From Galaxea fascicularis (lineage: Eukaryota > Cnidaria > Anthozoa > Scleractinia > Euphylliidae): a stretch of 64,000 nucleotides of DNA. The notes beneath the pieces are model-generated. The model saw only the letters and a program-made list of their open reading frames with translations, was not told the origin of the DNA and ran no database searches. The stretch lies in the NCBI GenBank assembly GCA_948470475.1, contig OX419344.1:16928495-16992494 (forward strand), given 5' to 3'. This document shows, in pieces, positions 10,300 to 20,359 of the stretch; the first letter of the stretch is position 1, and each line of letters opens with the position of its first letter. Made by a program: the position numbers and the translations under genes.

Positions 10300-11470
10300 G
10301 TCGTCGTCATGGTTGAAAAACATTTAGACAGCTCAATCTTCGACGGCGAGATTTTCCTTCCAATTACACTGTTTTCAGACGCGATCGAAAGACCCGTGGT
10401 CATTTCGTAGGCGGCATTTTAATAGCAGTCCGCGACCCTATGAAAGCCTCACCTAAGGATGACGTTTTGTGCGATTCTGAATTACTGTTCGTTGACTTAC
10501 TTTTCCCTAACAATCGTAATACCACCTTAATTGGTCTTTTATTTCTACCGATCTTCAAATAACGGTACTAAACCTTTACAACAAGTCCTTTACAACCTTT
10601 CGGTGATTTGAATTTACCTGATATGGACCGGCAAAATATCAGAGCTACAAACAACTCCACCAATAATGAGCTACTACTCAGGGGAACAAAACGAATATGT
10701 TCCTCACTTTATCTGTTCCCCCGAGGTATTGTGCTGGCTGGCAAAATATCATTTATTTCCTTGAGTTGGGAATGAAATTTCTTTCTGCTGATGGTTTCGG
10801 TTGGTAATTACTGAAGTGCGGTAGCAGTGTTGTGAGTGTTGGTGGCTGGCGAAATGTGGATTGTTGTGAGAAATTGGTTAATCCTCCTCCCTCCCCCTCC
10901 CCCCCCCCCAGTGAAGGCTTGATTTGAGGCCTTTTGTCACGCCCATTTGGGCTTACGACGTATGAAATTGTCTTTTTTGTTGTTGTGCAAGGTGCTCAAT
11001 TTGCACCTGGCTGGGAAACCAACCAATTTTATCTAGCTGGCTGGGAAATATCTTGTGTGTCTTTCTGGCAAAAAGGAACAAATATTTTTTTCCCAGCAAT
11101 ATTAAAAAAGACCTGGAAATGCCTGAATAACATTTAGTTTTATTAACTGGGGTATAATAATACATTTTTCAACAAATTGATCGTTTTGTGCCCCTGACTA
11201 CTAGACGTGATTCAGCATAATTTCCGTTCACAACTTGTGAGCGATCTAACTCGAGATCAGAATATCCTGGATCTTGTCAGTGCTTGCAGCTTCTACAGAA
11301 ATTGTACAAGACTTATCTGTCGGCAAACCTTCCTCCAATCACAACTTAATAACCTATGTGAGAGCTTCTTCCGTTTCACCACGCAAGTCTCAAAAGCTTT
11401 ACTATGCGTTTAGAAAAGCTGATTGGGAGGAGTTAAAGGAAAACAACACCCCTAAACCTTTTTGGAGTTT
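10300..11470 (+). pseudogene. LINE endonuclease region, broken
   Basis: From about 10300 the plus strand encodes an apurinic-like endonuclease of a non-LTR retrotransposon: SSIFDGEIF, then RDRKTRGHFVGGILIAVRDP, SELLFVDLLFPNNRNTTLIG and FGDLNLPDM (the GDxN motif). An unrelated insertion of about 0.5 kb (10690-11165) follows. The endonuclease tail then resumes as IQHNFRSQLVSDLTRDQNIL, VRASSVSPRKSQKLYYAFRK and TPKPFWSL in two frames. The reverse transcriptase half continues after the SINE dimer at 11471-11894. It lies inside the CUB-Ig intron. Confidence 0.75.
10690..11165. repeat. Insertion within the LINE relic, family unknown
   Basis: The endonuclease frame is interrupted by about 475 bases with no recognised protein. 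It contains a C-rich run at 10880-10911 and two related words, CTGGCTGGCAAAATATC (10734-10750) and CTGGCTGGGAAATATC (11037-11052). These suggest a degenerate direct repeat within the insert. Confidence 0.4.
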
Positions 11471-11894
11471 ACATATATATGTTGTGCCGCGTAGCACTAT
11501 AAACACATACAGGTGGGGGAATAGAGAATTAACTCTGAAGTGTAAATTAAAGTGCTAGGAGAAACCCATGAAAAACCCACTGGGCGTTAGCCCTAGTAAA
11601 GGGTATCAGGGAACCACACGAGGCAAAGAAAAAATTCTTATGACCTCGGTGGGAATCGAACCCACGACCTCCGGATTAGATCTACCGTTGCTCTGCCGAC
11701 TAAGCTACGAGGTCGGACACAGAGAAAGTCGGGGACGAGTAAGATGGTTCGATTCCCACCGAGGTCATAAGAATTTTTTCTTTGCCTCGTGTGGTTCCCT
11801 GATACCCTTTACTAGGGATAACGCCTAGTGGGTTTTTCATGGGTTTCTCCTAGCACTTTAATTTACACTTCAGAGTTAATTCTCTGTTCCACCA
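11471..11894. mobile_element. Head-to-head inverted SINE dimer with 13 bp target duplication
   Basis: CTTTTTGGAGTTT occurs at 11458-11470 and again at 11895-11907, an exact 13 bp target duplication in the LINE reading frame. The insert is a snap-back: arm 11519-11661 is the near-perfect reverse complement of 11746-11890, with a loop of about 84 nt. Each arm is the body of a tRNA-headed SINE ending in the B-box word GGTTCGATTCC. The loop holds the rest of one tRNA-like head. The long duplication points to LINE-style target-primed insertion of the whole dimer. Confidence 0.8.
11642..11714 (-). repeat. tRNA-like SINE head (not a functional tRNA gene)
   Basis: On the minus strand the 73 nt begin GACCTCG and end CGAGGTC, a perfect 7 bp acceptor stem. 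TAGCTTAGTCGG matches the A box and GGTTCGATTCC matches the B box, so an internal RNA polymerase III promoter is plausible. The anticodon arm has only about three pairs and no proper 7-base loop with U33, so it should not decode. A sister copy lies at 30084-30155. Confidence 0.75.
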
Positions 11895-11907
11895 CTTTTT
11901 GGAGTTT

Positions 11908-13580
11908 ATTAACTCTGCGCGTAAGGAAAGTATTTGGTCCCCCTTCTTGTTCATGGAGTAACTCTGGGACGGACGACCTCAGCATTTCCCAGAGCATGAA
12001 TCAATTTTATTCGTCGGTGTTTACATCCAAAGAATGTGACAACTTTCCTGACCTCGATTACGTATACGTTGTCACTTCTAAGCTTTCTAACATCTATTTT
12101 TCCGTAAGCGAGACCTTTGCTATGGGGCAACTACCCAGCAAGTGGAAAGGCGCTGACATAACACCTCTGTTCAAAAAAGGCAGCAAAAACCAGATGCCAC
12201 CTACCTCTCAGTAACTCCTTATTTCATTGGTTCTTATTAACACGCAGCTCCATTGTTTCAGGGTTAGGGATCTGTTGTTTGTTTATTGTTTTCCCAGCCA
12301 ATCCTGTGAGTTGTTCCGATCGCTGCGTGGCACCTCGCAAACAATTACCGTCAGATTTCACTAACATCAATCGTATACAAATTAGCTGAACGAATAGTTA
12401 AGCACAGAATTAATATTATAGATTTTTGGGGCGAAACCAAGGTACTTAATCTGAATCAATTCGCGAAAATGAAAAGTCATTCCACAGTTACACAGTTGTT
12501 GTCCTGTTTTAATGATTGGGCAAAATCTCGTAACAACAGGAATCCAACAGACGTTATTCTTTTAGACTTTTCCAAAGCGTTCGATAGCGTTCTACACAGA
12601 CGTTTGCTCTACAAGCTAGAAGATGGCCCTCTTCTCCAATGGTTCCAGAGCTTTTTAGTGGGTCGTCGCAACGCGTTGTCTTGCGTGGCCTGGGAGTTAC
12701 TCATCCTGGACTCAGGGAAAATCAGGCGTACCTCAGGGTACTATTTTAAGGCCATCTTGTTCATTATGTACGTCAACGACAAGTCTGCTGGAGTTTCCTC
12801 AACTGTATACGCAGACGAAACAACTCTACATAGATGTAAACAGTATTCCTGATGATTCATATGTACGGCAATCTGACTTATTTCAGCTTACAGAATGGTG
12901 GCAGTTGAATTTCAACCCCGACAAATGTGAAACAATGAGGATATTAACTCAAGACAAGTCGGAGGAGAGGTACAGACTTGATCTAAATGGCGATATTATT
13001 AAGAACGTGAAGAATATAAAAGATCTCGGTATTACAATATCCTATGATCTTTCATGGTGCGATCATATCCACGAGGTTGTCAATAAAGCCAATAGTGTTC
13101 TTGGCCTGATCAAGCGTATGCTTGGACCCAAAAGCGCACCTGAATTTTCCTTGTTATACAAGTCTTTTGTAGGGCCGATCATGGGGTATGCCGCTCCAGT
13201 CAGTGTGGTCCCCTAACGTGGTTAAGGATACGGTTTTGCTAGAAAAAGTTTAAAGGAGAGCCTCGAGACTAGCCCTCGGCCAGAAAAGGGGCGAAACGCA
13301 GTATGAGGAACGCTGTGCCATTTTAAAATGGTCACCATTAGACAAACGAAGATTATATTTATTTCTCATCGAGTGCTACAAGTTTGTCTTTTCCTTAAAT
13401 AATCTCGTTTTCCAAGATCACTTCGAATTAGCTTCAAAAAGAACAAGGAGTAACCACAATTTTAGTTACAATTTAAAGGATCTAACTGTAACTGTTATAA
13501 ATACTCGTTTTTTTGTAAGACTTGTTAAAGAATGGAATGATCTACCTGAGTGCGTCGTCGAAACCGGCAATTGGAAGTTT
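11908..13580 (+). pseudogene. LINE reverse transcriptase region, broken
   Basis: Continuation of the endonuclease relic. In order: FAMGQLPSKWKGADITPLFK; after a short insertion, ITSIVYKLAERIVKHRI-like sequence; then ILLDFSKAFDSVLHRRLLYK (catalytic motif A with DFSKAFD); YADETTLH, where the usual YADD has become YADE; FNPDKCETMRI; KDLGITISYDLSWCDHI; and C-terminal LYLFLIECYKFVFSLNN. Several stops and frameshifts are present. The order and motifs fit a Jockey/CR1-type LINE. The 3' tail is not obvious. Confidence 0.85.
12204..12340. mobile_element. Short insertion in the LINE, sister of 15161-15300
   Basis: This segment (CTTATTTCATTGGTTCTTAT, AACACGCAGCTC, CCAATCCTGTGAG) interrupts the reverse transcriptase between two versions of the same coding words. 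The same sequence interrupts the gypsy integrase at 15161-15300. Recurrence inside two unrelated host elements shows it is mobile. Inverted ends are not clear. Confidence 0.6.
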
Positions 13581-13870
13581 TAAGCGGTCTTTACGAATAA
13601 CTTCAGTAACTTCAACTTTAATTTCGCGGAACAGGTAGTCAACTCACCACCCACCCTTCCGCAACCCATACTACGTTCCCTGCCCTTTGCGATAATTCAC
13701 CTGTACTGGAGAAACCTCTTTCCATCTTCAAACCGTCAGTTTTTTTATTGGTCATGATAACCACGCACGGGTCGAACGTCTAAAGGAACAATACGCTGAA
13801 ATCTTTAAGCCTGAGTTAGGAACAGTCAAGGGTGTGACAGCGAAATTGCCCCTGAGGGAAAACGCCACAC

Positions 13871-13871
<1 letters not shown>

Positions 13872-13906
<35 letters not shown>
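13872..13906. repeat. GT microsatellite
   Basis: About 17 GT dinucleotides with one GC interruption, followed by a T-run at 13910-13922. Confidence 0.95.
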
Positions 13907-13910
<4 letters not shown>

Positions 13911-13935
13911 TTTTTTTTTTTTCAGTGGGCTTGCC

Positions 13936-14165
13936 CGGTACCTTATAATCCGCTCCTACTCTCCTCCACGGAGGGGAAACTCAAGCGCCTGGAAAATGAA
14001 GGGTTCTTAAACCTGTGGAAGTAAGTGACTTTGGCCACGCCTATTGTACCAGTCTGCCTAAAACCGATGGGTCGCTTCGTATTTGTGGTGTTTACAAGGG
14101 CACCGTCAATGCAGCAATTCAGACGAAGTAGTTTCTTATTCCAAAGTTGGAGGAAATACAATGAC
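13936..14165 (+). pseudogene. Ty3/gypsy reverse transcriptase N-terminal fragment
   Basis: Joining two frames gives LKRLENEGFL, VSDFGHA or VTLATPIVPV, then PKTDGSLRICGVYKGTVN and a lysine/glutamate-rich end (KLEEI). This is the start of a Ty3/gypsy reverse transcriptase (the PIVPVxKxDGSxRxCxDYK pattern). It breaks off at about 14165, before any catalytic motif, and is followed by a LINE 3' end. It is probably part of the same element whose integrase begins near 14571. Confidence 0.75.
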
Positions 14166-14231
14166 ATGCGTCGTCATGGAGGAAAGTTACGAAGGTTGAT
14201 CTACGAAGTGCCTATCAGCAATTGGTTCTAG

Positions 14232-14487
14232 ACGAGGAACTGCTTTAGGTCTAGTGGTGCGGTACTTTGGAACAGCTTACCTTCTCATTTACGCCAGGCG
14301 GAATCTTTAACTGACCTCTGTCATCAGTTTAACACAAACTATCCTTTTTAGAGACCTATGTGTTTTTAGACGCATGGCATTCACGTAAAGCAGTTTTAAA
14401 GTTTTCGATTATTTTTATATTTGCTTATTTTTAGGATGTAAGTTACAATAAATTAGATTAGATTAGATTTGATTTGATTTGATTTTA
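14232..14487 (+). pseudogene. LINE 3' end with microsatellite tail
   Basis: A terminal coding piece (SSGAVLWNSLPSHLRQAESL, then a stop near 14350) is followed by about 100 bases of untranslated sequence. It ends in a tail of TTAGA and TTTGA pentamers (14450-14487). Truncation at the 5' side and a simple-repeat 3' tail are hallmarks of CR1/L2-like LINE insertion. It splits the gypsy element. Confidence 0.8.
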
Positions 14488-14570
14488 TCAATTTGTGTAC
14501 TGGCACATACGAATTTACCGTGTCAAAATAAAGTGAACATTCATACATACACCCATACAAACATTTTGAG

Positions 14571-15941
14571 GGGTTACGAGTTATCATACCTACTCGGTAT
14601 CATGAGGGTACGCTGGAAGAGTTTCACACAGGTCACCCAGGCACCGCACGTATGAGGGAGTTGGTACGAAGTTACCTATGGTGGCCGAATAATGATCAGG
14701 AAATGGAACAAGCTGTGAGAACTTGCACCAGCTGTCAACAAGTAAGGATGCCACCTGCAGTAGCTTTTCTAAACCCGTGATTATGGCCGAGTAATCCCTG
14801 GTACCGAATTCACACTGATTACGCTGAGGACAAAAATGAACACTATATATTTCATGATCGTCAATGCGTTTGCTCTGGTCTGAGATCTACTTCGAATGGC
14901 AAAACACGTCAGCAACGGCAACCATAGCTATTTTATCACGATTACGGGAACGTTTCGCCAAATATTGATTGCCAGTTAATAGCGTCAGGGATAATGGTCC
15001 ACAATTTCACCGCAAGGAATTTGCACATTTCTTGAAGGTCAGTGGTGTTAGACACGTACGTGTCACGCACTCAGAAATGGCTTACGGTTGGTTTAGGCAG
15101 TCAAGAACTACGTCAAGGCCTGCAACGGTGGTAAACCGTCGATTCAAGTCGCCACGCACCCCTCAGCAACCTCTTATTTCATTGGTTTTTATAGAAACAC
15201 GCAGCTCATTATTTCAGGACAAAGATCCATTGTTTCTGTTGTTTCATTGTTTTCTCCGCCAATCCTGTGAGCTGTGCCGAGAGCTGTGTGACGGCCCGTT
15301 GATTTAGCAACTTCTTGTTGACTCACCGGTCAACAAAGCATCCTACCACTGGCAGAACACCAGCTAGTCTATAACCGCAGCCACACACTCGTTTAATTAA
15401 CTCTTCTTCGCTCAAACGTTGGGGAAAAGGTAACGGATTCACAAACAAAGCAGGAAGCAACACACGATGCCCGCACTAAGTTCAGAGAGACAGAGTGAGT
15501 TCTACCCAGGTGACAGAGTCATGGTAAAAGATTTTCGGAAAGAACACACTTGGTTGTATTACTGAATGAAGCCAACAGAAATCTTGCGTAGTTGCAATTG
15601 TGCTAAACGATGGTCAAGTTTGGGGGCGACATCAGGATCATATTAGACGAGATGACATGGACAGCGGGGACTTTAATTGGAATAACGGTACATATCCTGT
15701 TCAACAAGGCACTTTTGATGCAGGTGTCCTTTTACCTGAACAGCTTACCTCGAGCACCCCGGTCATGCAGACTGTCGATTTGGAAGCCCTAGTTCAGATG
15801 GATAATGTAAGTGATTCTCAATCAGCGACAGGGAAATCCACGTCCCTAGAAACGACCTCACCCGACGCAGAACAGGCTGCATTGCGCCGGTGGTCTGGCA
15901 GAGTGCTCAAGGCGTTTGACAGACTGATTATGACAATGTAG
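14571..15941 (+). pseudogene. Ty3/gypsy integrase and C-terminal region, broken
   Basis: It starts with GLRVIIPTRYHEGTLEEFHT and carries the H2C2 zinc-binding domain (HTGHPGT then CTSCQ). The core-domain Asp regions follow (HTDYAEDKNEHY and VRDNGPQFHRKEF), then HFLKVSGVRHVRV. An inserted 135 bp element (15161-15300) comes next, then FLLTHRSTKHPTTGRTPASL, which is typical of gypsy integrase C-termini. The last open piece (15600-15941) includes VWGRHQDHIRRDDMD and RRWSGRVLKAFDRLI before the stop. Several stops and frameshifts show it is inactive. The 3' LTR lies about 120 bases downstream. Confidence 0.85.
15161..15300. mobile_element. Short insertion in the gypsy integrase, sister of 12204-12340
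   Basis: It shares TTATTTCATTGGTT, AACACGCAGCTC and CCAATCCTGTGAG in the same order and spacing with 12204-12340, and splits the integrase frame. Both copies begin with CCTCAG(T/C)AAC-like sequence. Confidence 0.6.
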
Positions 15942-16059
15942 TCAACTAGATTGCAGGAACACTGAACGTTGGATAGTTGTCTTAAATCTTTTCGCTCGAT
16001 TTCTGCACGATTATCGTCTGATTGCTAAGCCGGTATTTTAAACCTTAGAAGGAGGGAGA

Positions 16060-16232
16060 TGTGGTGTATGACGTAAGCGGTCACGTTTGTGGGCCTCGTT
16101 TTTATGCACACGCGAGTGGTACGGAGAACGTACTTGTGCACGGCTGAGTTGTTATTCGTTCGACGAATAAATCTCTGTTGAGTTTTCCTCACGTCTCGCT
16201 CTTACTTCATACGGAAGACGCTATACGCTACA
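16060..16232 (+). mobile_element. Probable 3' LTR of the gypsy element
   Basis: A purine tract (AAGGAGGGAGA) immediately precedes TGTGGTGTATGACG, and the segment ends at GACGCTATACGCTACA. This gives a 173 bp LTR with TGT...ACA ends. A possible polyadenylation word (AATAAA) lies near 16165. The matching 5' LTR was not found in the window. Confidence 0.65.
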
Positions 16233-16843
16233 TTTAATGAGAATAACAGGCGGCTTGACCTTCAGAATATTTACGGCTCTCTGATCTCCTGAGATTATGT
16301 AATCAAGAGGTTACGCGATCTTACGATTAATTATCACTGATTAACTTCATAAATTTAACTTTTATTTTATTTTACACTATATCTGACACTTTACGAATTA
16401 ACTCTATGACAATTATACATAACGTGGTTTAATAGAGGAAAAACAAATGCAATACAGCCAGAGAACAACTGAAGTGTGCACAGCGAGCGATTCGGATAAA
16501 ATATCGAATCTTACTAATTTAGTTGCTTTGGGTTTTTGGAAACATTTCAATTAAGGTCACAATAGTCTTTGTTAATTTTTAGCGCAATATATTCAATATG
16601 TTGCGTTCACATCAGGCTACTATCAATACAAATTCTCAAGATTACTGAAAAATAATGTAAGTCTAATAAGGCGTTCCAGGAACAACGTGAGGCCTGTGAG
16701 GCTTTGCTAATTCACTATTTGCAAGTGTTTCTCCTTAGCCATTCTCTTTTTTTCTTCAAATGCAAGAACGTGCACGTAAACGTTTTAGCAAGGGGTTCTA
16801 TTATTAACTTTGAGTTGTTTAAAACAGCTTTCTTTATTAGTAG
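16233..16843. other. Intron sequence, nothing recognised
   Basis: AT-rich, no recognised element or exon. Confidence 0.4.
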
Positions 16844-16940
16844 TGGCACCAGCGGTGGTGTTTCAAGTTCCAGATTCTCTTCAACGTGCCTTTTAAGGTT
16901 ACAGACAAATGTGTTCAGCCACTAACGGAGTAACATCTGA
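16844..16940 (+). pseudogene. Relic Ig exon, paralogue of 17227-17463
   Basis: After a TTATTAG|TAG acceptor-like sequence it reads APAVVFQVPDSLQRAF, a stop, then CSATNGV. Aligned to the intact exon 380 bases downstream (APNVVFAASTFPVKHPGDRL, then CSATG), the first 30 or so codons correspond, including the acceptor context and the first disulphide Cys. It has an in-frame TAA and then diverges. This is a decayed tandem copy of the Ig exon. Confidence 0.6.
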
Positions 16941-17226
16941 GGAAAAAAATAAGGAAAAAAAGAAAACAAAAAAAACAACAACAACAATTAAAGGTCATCA
17001 GTCTTAATTACTTGGCTAGCTTCTGGTCTCAAGTCGTGGGCATTGTTGTCCTCAGAGGTAATCATCAGCGAGTACTTTGCCAATGCAAAAATCATGTTTG
17101 TTTCTTTTTTCTCGCTTACCATCATGTCGCTCAAATTTTCTTTAAAATAACCAAAACGTATAACCTTTCATCGTACAAACGGATTCTATAATTAACGTCC
17201 TGTGATTTCTATCCTTGTTTCATTAG

Positions 17227-17463
17227 TGGCACCTAATGTGGTGTTTGCAGCTTCAACTTTTCCAGTCAAGCATCCAGGCGACAGGCTATCGTGTTCAGCC
17301 ACAGGGACTCCTCTCATTAACATAACAATAATGAATGATTCGGCCACACTAGTAAATGCAACGAATACGGCAAGCATCCGAGTATATCAAGAAGGAAACT
17401 ACACGTGCCAAGCCAGCAGCAAGTACGGAAATGACACGAGACATATTCTGGTGGATCTCATAG
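17227..17463 (+). CDS. Ig-domain exon of the CUB-Ig host gene
   Basis: A 237 nt exon between acceptor CTTGTTTCATTAG and donor ATAG|GTGAGG. It is class 1-1 (79 codons), the classic symmetric Ig exon. The product starts APNVVFAASTFPVKHPGDRL and has the B-strand Cys in LSCSATG. It then has N-linked glycosylation sites (NIT, NDS, NAT, NYT) and closes with EGNYTCQASSKYG, the Y-x-C of an Ig fold, followed by ILVDLIG. The central Trp is absent, as in some I-set domains. Joined to the CUB exon the split codon reads G|TG (Val), so the frame is kept across the roughly 8 kb intron. A secreted or cell-surface recognition protein is likely; later exons were not identified. Confidence 0.85.
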
Positions 17464-18127
17464 GTGAGGCCCAGGATACCCATCTATTTCTTTACTTTAG
17501 TCGATATGAAATTATAGCACAACTGGGTAAAACGTTTCTATAGATCCCTAGTCATTTCGCTCGTTAAATTTGAAGAGTGCGAGTGCATTTCATCTTTCTT
17601 GTGTGATAACTAGTTTTTAGTGTTGGTATTACTGTCTAGTCTTTTTTTAAAATTTAATCCTCATTCCACCAAAAGACGGACGAATTAATCCAATTTATCT
17701 TCAAATATTACTGACGTTTCTTGATCTCTTCCTCTGCAAAATTTTTTCTTTGTCAGACATGGGAATAAATACCGTGTCGGAAGATGATTTGGGATATTAG
17801 CGAAAGCACTTTCAAGGAGCCATATAGTAGACAAATAGTTTTTAGGTTCTTTACTCTGTTTGACTTCTAGTCTTTACGTCATATCCATGTTTTAATTGAA
17901 AACTGGGTTCTCCCGCGGTGGACCGTGTTCTATGTAACTATACTGGGACAGAAATTCTAGCTTTTTGCTTAGCTTTTCAAATCTGTTTCTGTTGTCTCTT
18001 TTCTGTGCATTGATATATAGCGCTGAGAGTCACTGACTGTTTTTGGACGATTTCCTTTGTAATGATTATGAGCAACGCCTTCCCTCCAGGAGCGTCTGTC
18101 ATTATCGCTCGCTATTTGTAAGAGATA
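17464..18127. other. No gene recognised
   Basis: Follows the Ig exon; no further Ig, transmembrane or stop-containing exon could be identified. Confidence 0.4.
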
Positions 18128-18134
18128 AATACCT

Positions 18135-18169
<35 letters not shown>

Positions 18170-18203
18170 ATGTATATGGATTAATGCCGACCTTCGAGGT
18201 ATT
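18128..18203. repeat. Near-perfect 36 bp hairpin
   Basis: The left arm (ACCTCGAACGTCGGTATTAA, then TCCATATACATCC) and the right arm (GGATGTATATGGATTAATGC, then CGACCTTCGAGGT) pair almost completely around a loop of only a few bases. It could be a tiny snap-back element or a hairpin RNA precursor. Confidence 0.85.
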
Positions 18204-18599
18204 GATCTGACTTATTTCATGATATTATTCATGAGGGATCTTTATATAACGATCCTTTCTTCAAGGGGCCAAACACCGGCTAATTAGTAGGGTCACACCT
18301 TCGTCGGATCAAAGCAGATACAATGAAAGCAACCTGATGTGTGATGTGCTGTAATTATGTGTGCGTTTCTCACAGGACTGTGAAAATTTGTTGCGAGTTC
18401 CTCCGTGACAAGCGCTAGACTTTTTTGTACTCTGATATTTTGGCGAGTCCACAAGAGACCTAGCATTGCATTTTCTTTGTTTCTTTGTTTATGTGTTCTA
18501 TTGTTTGATATTTTGTTATGGTTCTTGTTTACTAGTTTTTCGGTATGTATGTACGAATGTTTTCCAACGACTCATTTCTCTGTTTTTGTGCTGTAATTA

Positions 18600-18830
18600 T
18601 GGACGGCATGTGTAACGACGAGGAGCTTTTTCTTAATCAAAATAGTTTTTTGGAAGAAATATTACAACACAATTTTAGTATTGATTCTATTTTCGGCGGC
18701 TTAGTAGCTAGTGATGAGCCTGCTTCACGAAATTCGTGCACGGAAGAATTAAAACAAGTAGTGACTGAGGAAAGCATCAAGGATGGACGGACGGACCCAT
18801 CGAATTGCTCAGAAGCAGTAAGGACGATTT

Positions 18831-18862
<32 letters not shown>

Positions 18863-18902
18863 GAAATTTTTGTTGTCGGATTCTCGGATTGTTGTTGGTA
18901 AC
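18600..18902 (+). CDS. Acidic ORF, unknown
   Basis: From ATG at 18600 an open frame of about 100 codons encodes MDGMCNDEELFLNQNSFLEE, then IFGGLVASDEP, LKQVVTEESIKDG and ILIVDDEELEKREIF before a stop. The composition (acidic, few rare residues) looks protein-like rather than random AT-rich translation. It could be a first exon of a host gene or of a DNA transposon; no splice donor is convincing and I recognise no domain. Confidence 0.35.
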
Positions 18903-19045
18903 GTTGTCGTTGTCGGATTTATTGTCTGAAATTTAGGCCAAAATTTGTCAAGAGGAAGAATTTGATTTTCTCAGGAAGAGCAAGGTTCAATTGAGTAATT
19001 GGAAAGTAAATAGTTAATGAGGGATTAATTTGTAGAAATTCTAAT

Positions 19046-19097
19046 AAATCCCTCGTTTCAGGAATTTACTTGTATAAATCCCTGAAAGGAGGGATTT
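19046..19097. repeat. Hairpin with TAAATCCCTC iterations
   Basis: AAATCCCTCGTTTCAGG pairs with CCTGAAAGGAGGGATTT over 17 bp with one mismatch. The word TAAATCCCT occurs four times between 19045 and 19115. Confidence 0.75.
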
Positions 19098-19957
19098 GTG
19101 CGCATAAATCCCTCATTTACAATTAAATTCAATTAATCAGCCCCGCTCTTCCCTGCTACATTATCAAGCCCTCCCCGGACTTTCAGTTTGTTAATATTCA
19201 ACAGGGTTGTAAGTTAAATAAAGGTTGTTGGATAAGAAAAGAAAATGTGTCAATCATGAAATGATCCGAGTTAAAAACCTACCTGACAAATTCTCTCAAA
19301 GAATCATGCAGTGCGGGTTGGTTTTAAAGAAACCTCAGAAAGAAAACACTATATACATCAATGGCATTTAATAAACTGAATAATCATGTAAAATAGCCAT
19401 AAATTGGAAATTTTATGATGCCAGGTAAGCGTAATTGTTGAAGCGAAAATATGAGAATATTTGCTCAAGAGATTTAAGAGCCAGTGTGTTACCGCGTGCA
19501 TCCAAACAAACTGGAGTACATGATTCAGAAGATGATAGGCTGGTTAAGTAGGTGAGGCTATTTCGGTACTTCTACCGCTGGTTTCTGAGAAAATCCATTG
19601 TAAAGTCGATCAAATTTATGTTTTCACATGAATGACAAATGCTTAGCAGCCACGAGGAAAATTTGTTTAGGATTTCGTTAAAGCCACTGATACTTTCGTG
19701 ACTGAGTTAAATGTGACAAACATTTTGGCCAAATATCTTTAATATCTTATAAATCTTGATTAAAGATTACTTCATTTCGTTCTAATGAAGGAAATACCCA
19801 CTAAAATAAACTCCGCTAGTTTGGCCTTCAAAGATTTGTACAGTAAAAGTTGCAGTTGTGCACTTATGACATAGATCGCCAAATGCAAGTAAGATGATGA
19901 AGTACTTTAACAACTTTGTAATAAAATTACCACACTAAAGTAACTGTAGACTATTTA
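19098..19957. other. No gene recognised
   Basis: AT-rich, no exon or element recognised. Confidence 0.4.
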
Positions 19958-20287
19958 TTATGTGAAGTAGCTATGGTACAGTAGCTGTAACAATACAGGA
20001 TATACTGACGATGTAGTAGGTGTCCTCAATGTAGTAAGTGTAGGGGGTGTTGTCAGTCTAGTAGGTGTAGTCATGGCAGTTGCTGTGTAGGTGTTGTCAA
20101 CCACTGATCGAGTGAAGTCAGTTTGGTCAGTGTAATGGGTGTAGCTAGTGTTCACTGCACTGAAGATACCTGATGTACTGCCTGCAACGATCGTACCTCC
20201 TACACTGACTAAAGTGACTGGTGGTTGATCGTCGCGAATGTATAACCAGTTTGTAGTTCCTGTCAGGGAGGTGATACCACTGACCAA
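19958..20287 (-). CDS. Thr-rich minus-strand frame, possible exon
   Basis: An open minus-strand frame of about 109 codons encodes GITSLTGTTNWLYIRDDQPP, VTLVSVGGTIVAGSTSG and then a Thr/Pro-rich stretch (TTPTRLTTPPTLTTLRTP). The DNA behind the Thr tract is a degenerate GTAGT-type repeat, so the composition may be repeat-driven. The first 50 residues look like real protein. I do not recognise the family. There is no ATG at the start, so if real it is an internal exon. Confidence 0.3.
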   Translation of the reverse strand: MVSGITSLTGTTNWLYIRDDQPPVTLVSVGGTIVAGSTSGIFSAVNTSYTHYTDQTDFTRSVVDNTYTATAMTTPTRLTTPPTLTTLRTPTTSSVYPVLLQLLYHSYFT

Positions 20288-20359
20288 TAGACGTCATCCA
20301 AGGAACCTGAAGAGGATACATTGCATTGTACTGAATAGTAGTACAAAGAATGTCACTCA

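Noticed and set aside
11642..11714. Functional tRNA gene
   Set aside because: Acceptor stem, A box and B box are good, but the anticodon arm cannot form a normal 5 bp stem and 7-base loop, and the sequence lies inside a SINE dimer. The copy at 30084-30155 has the same defect.
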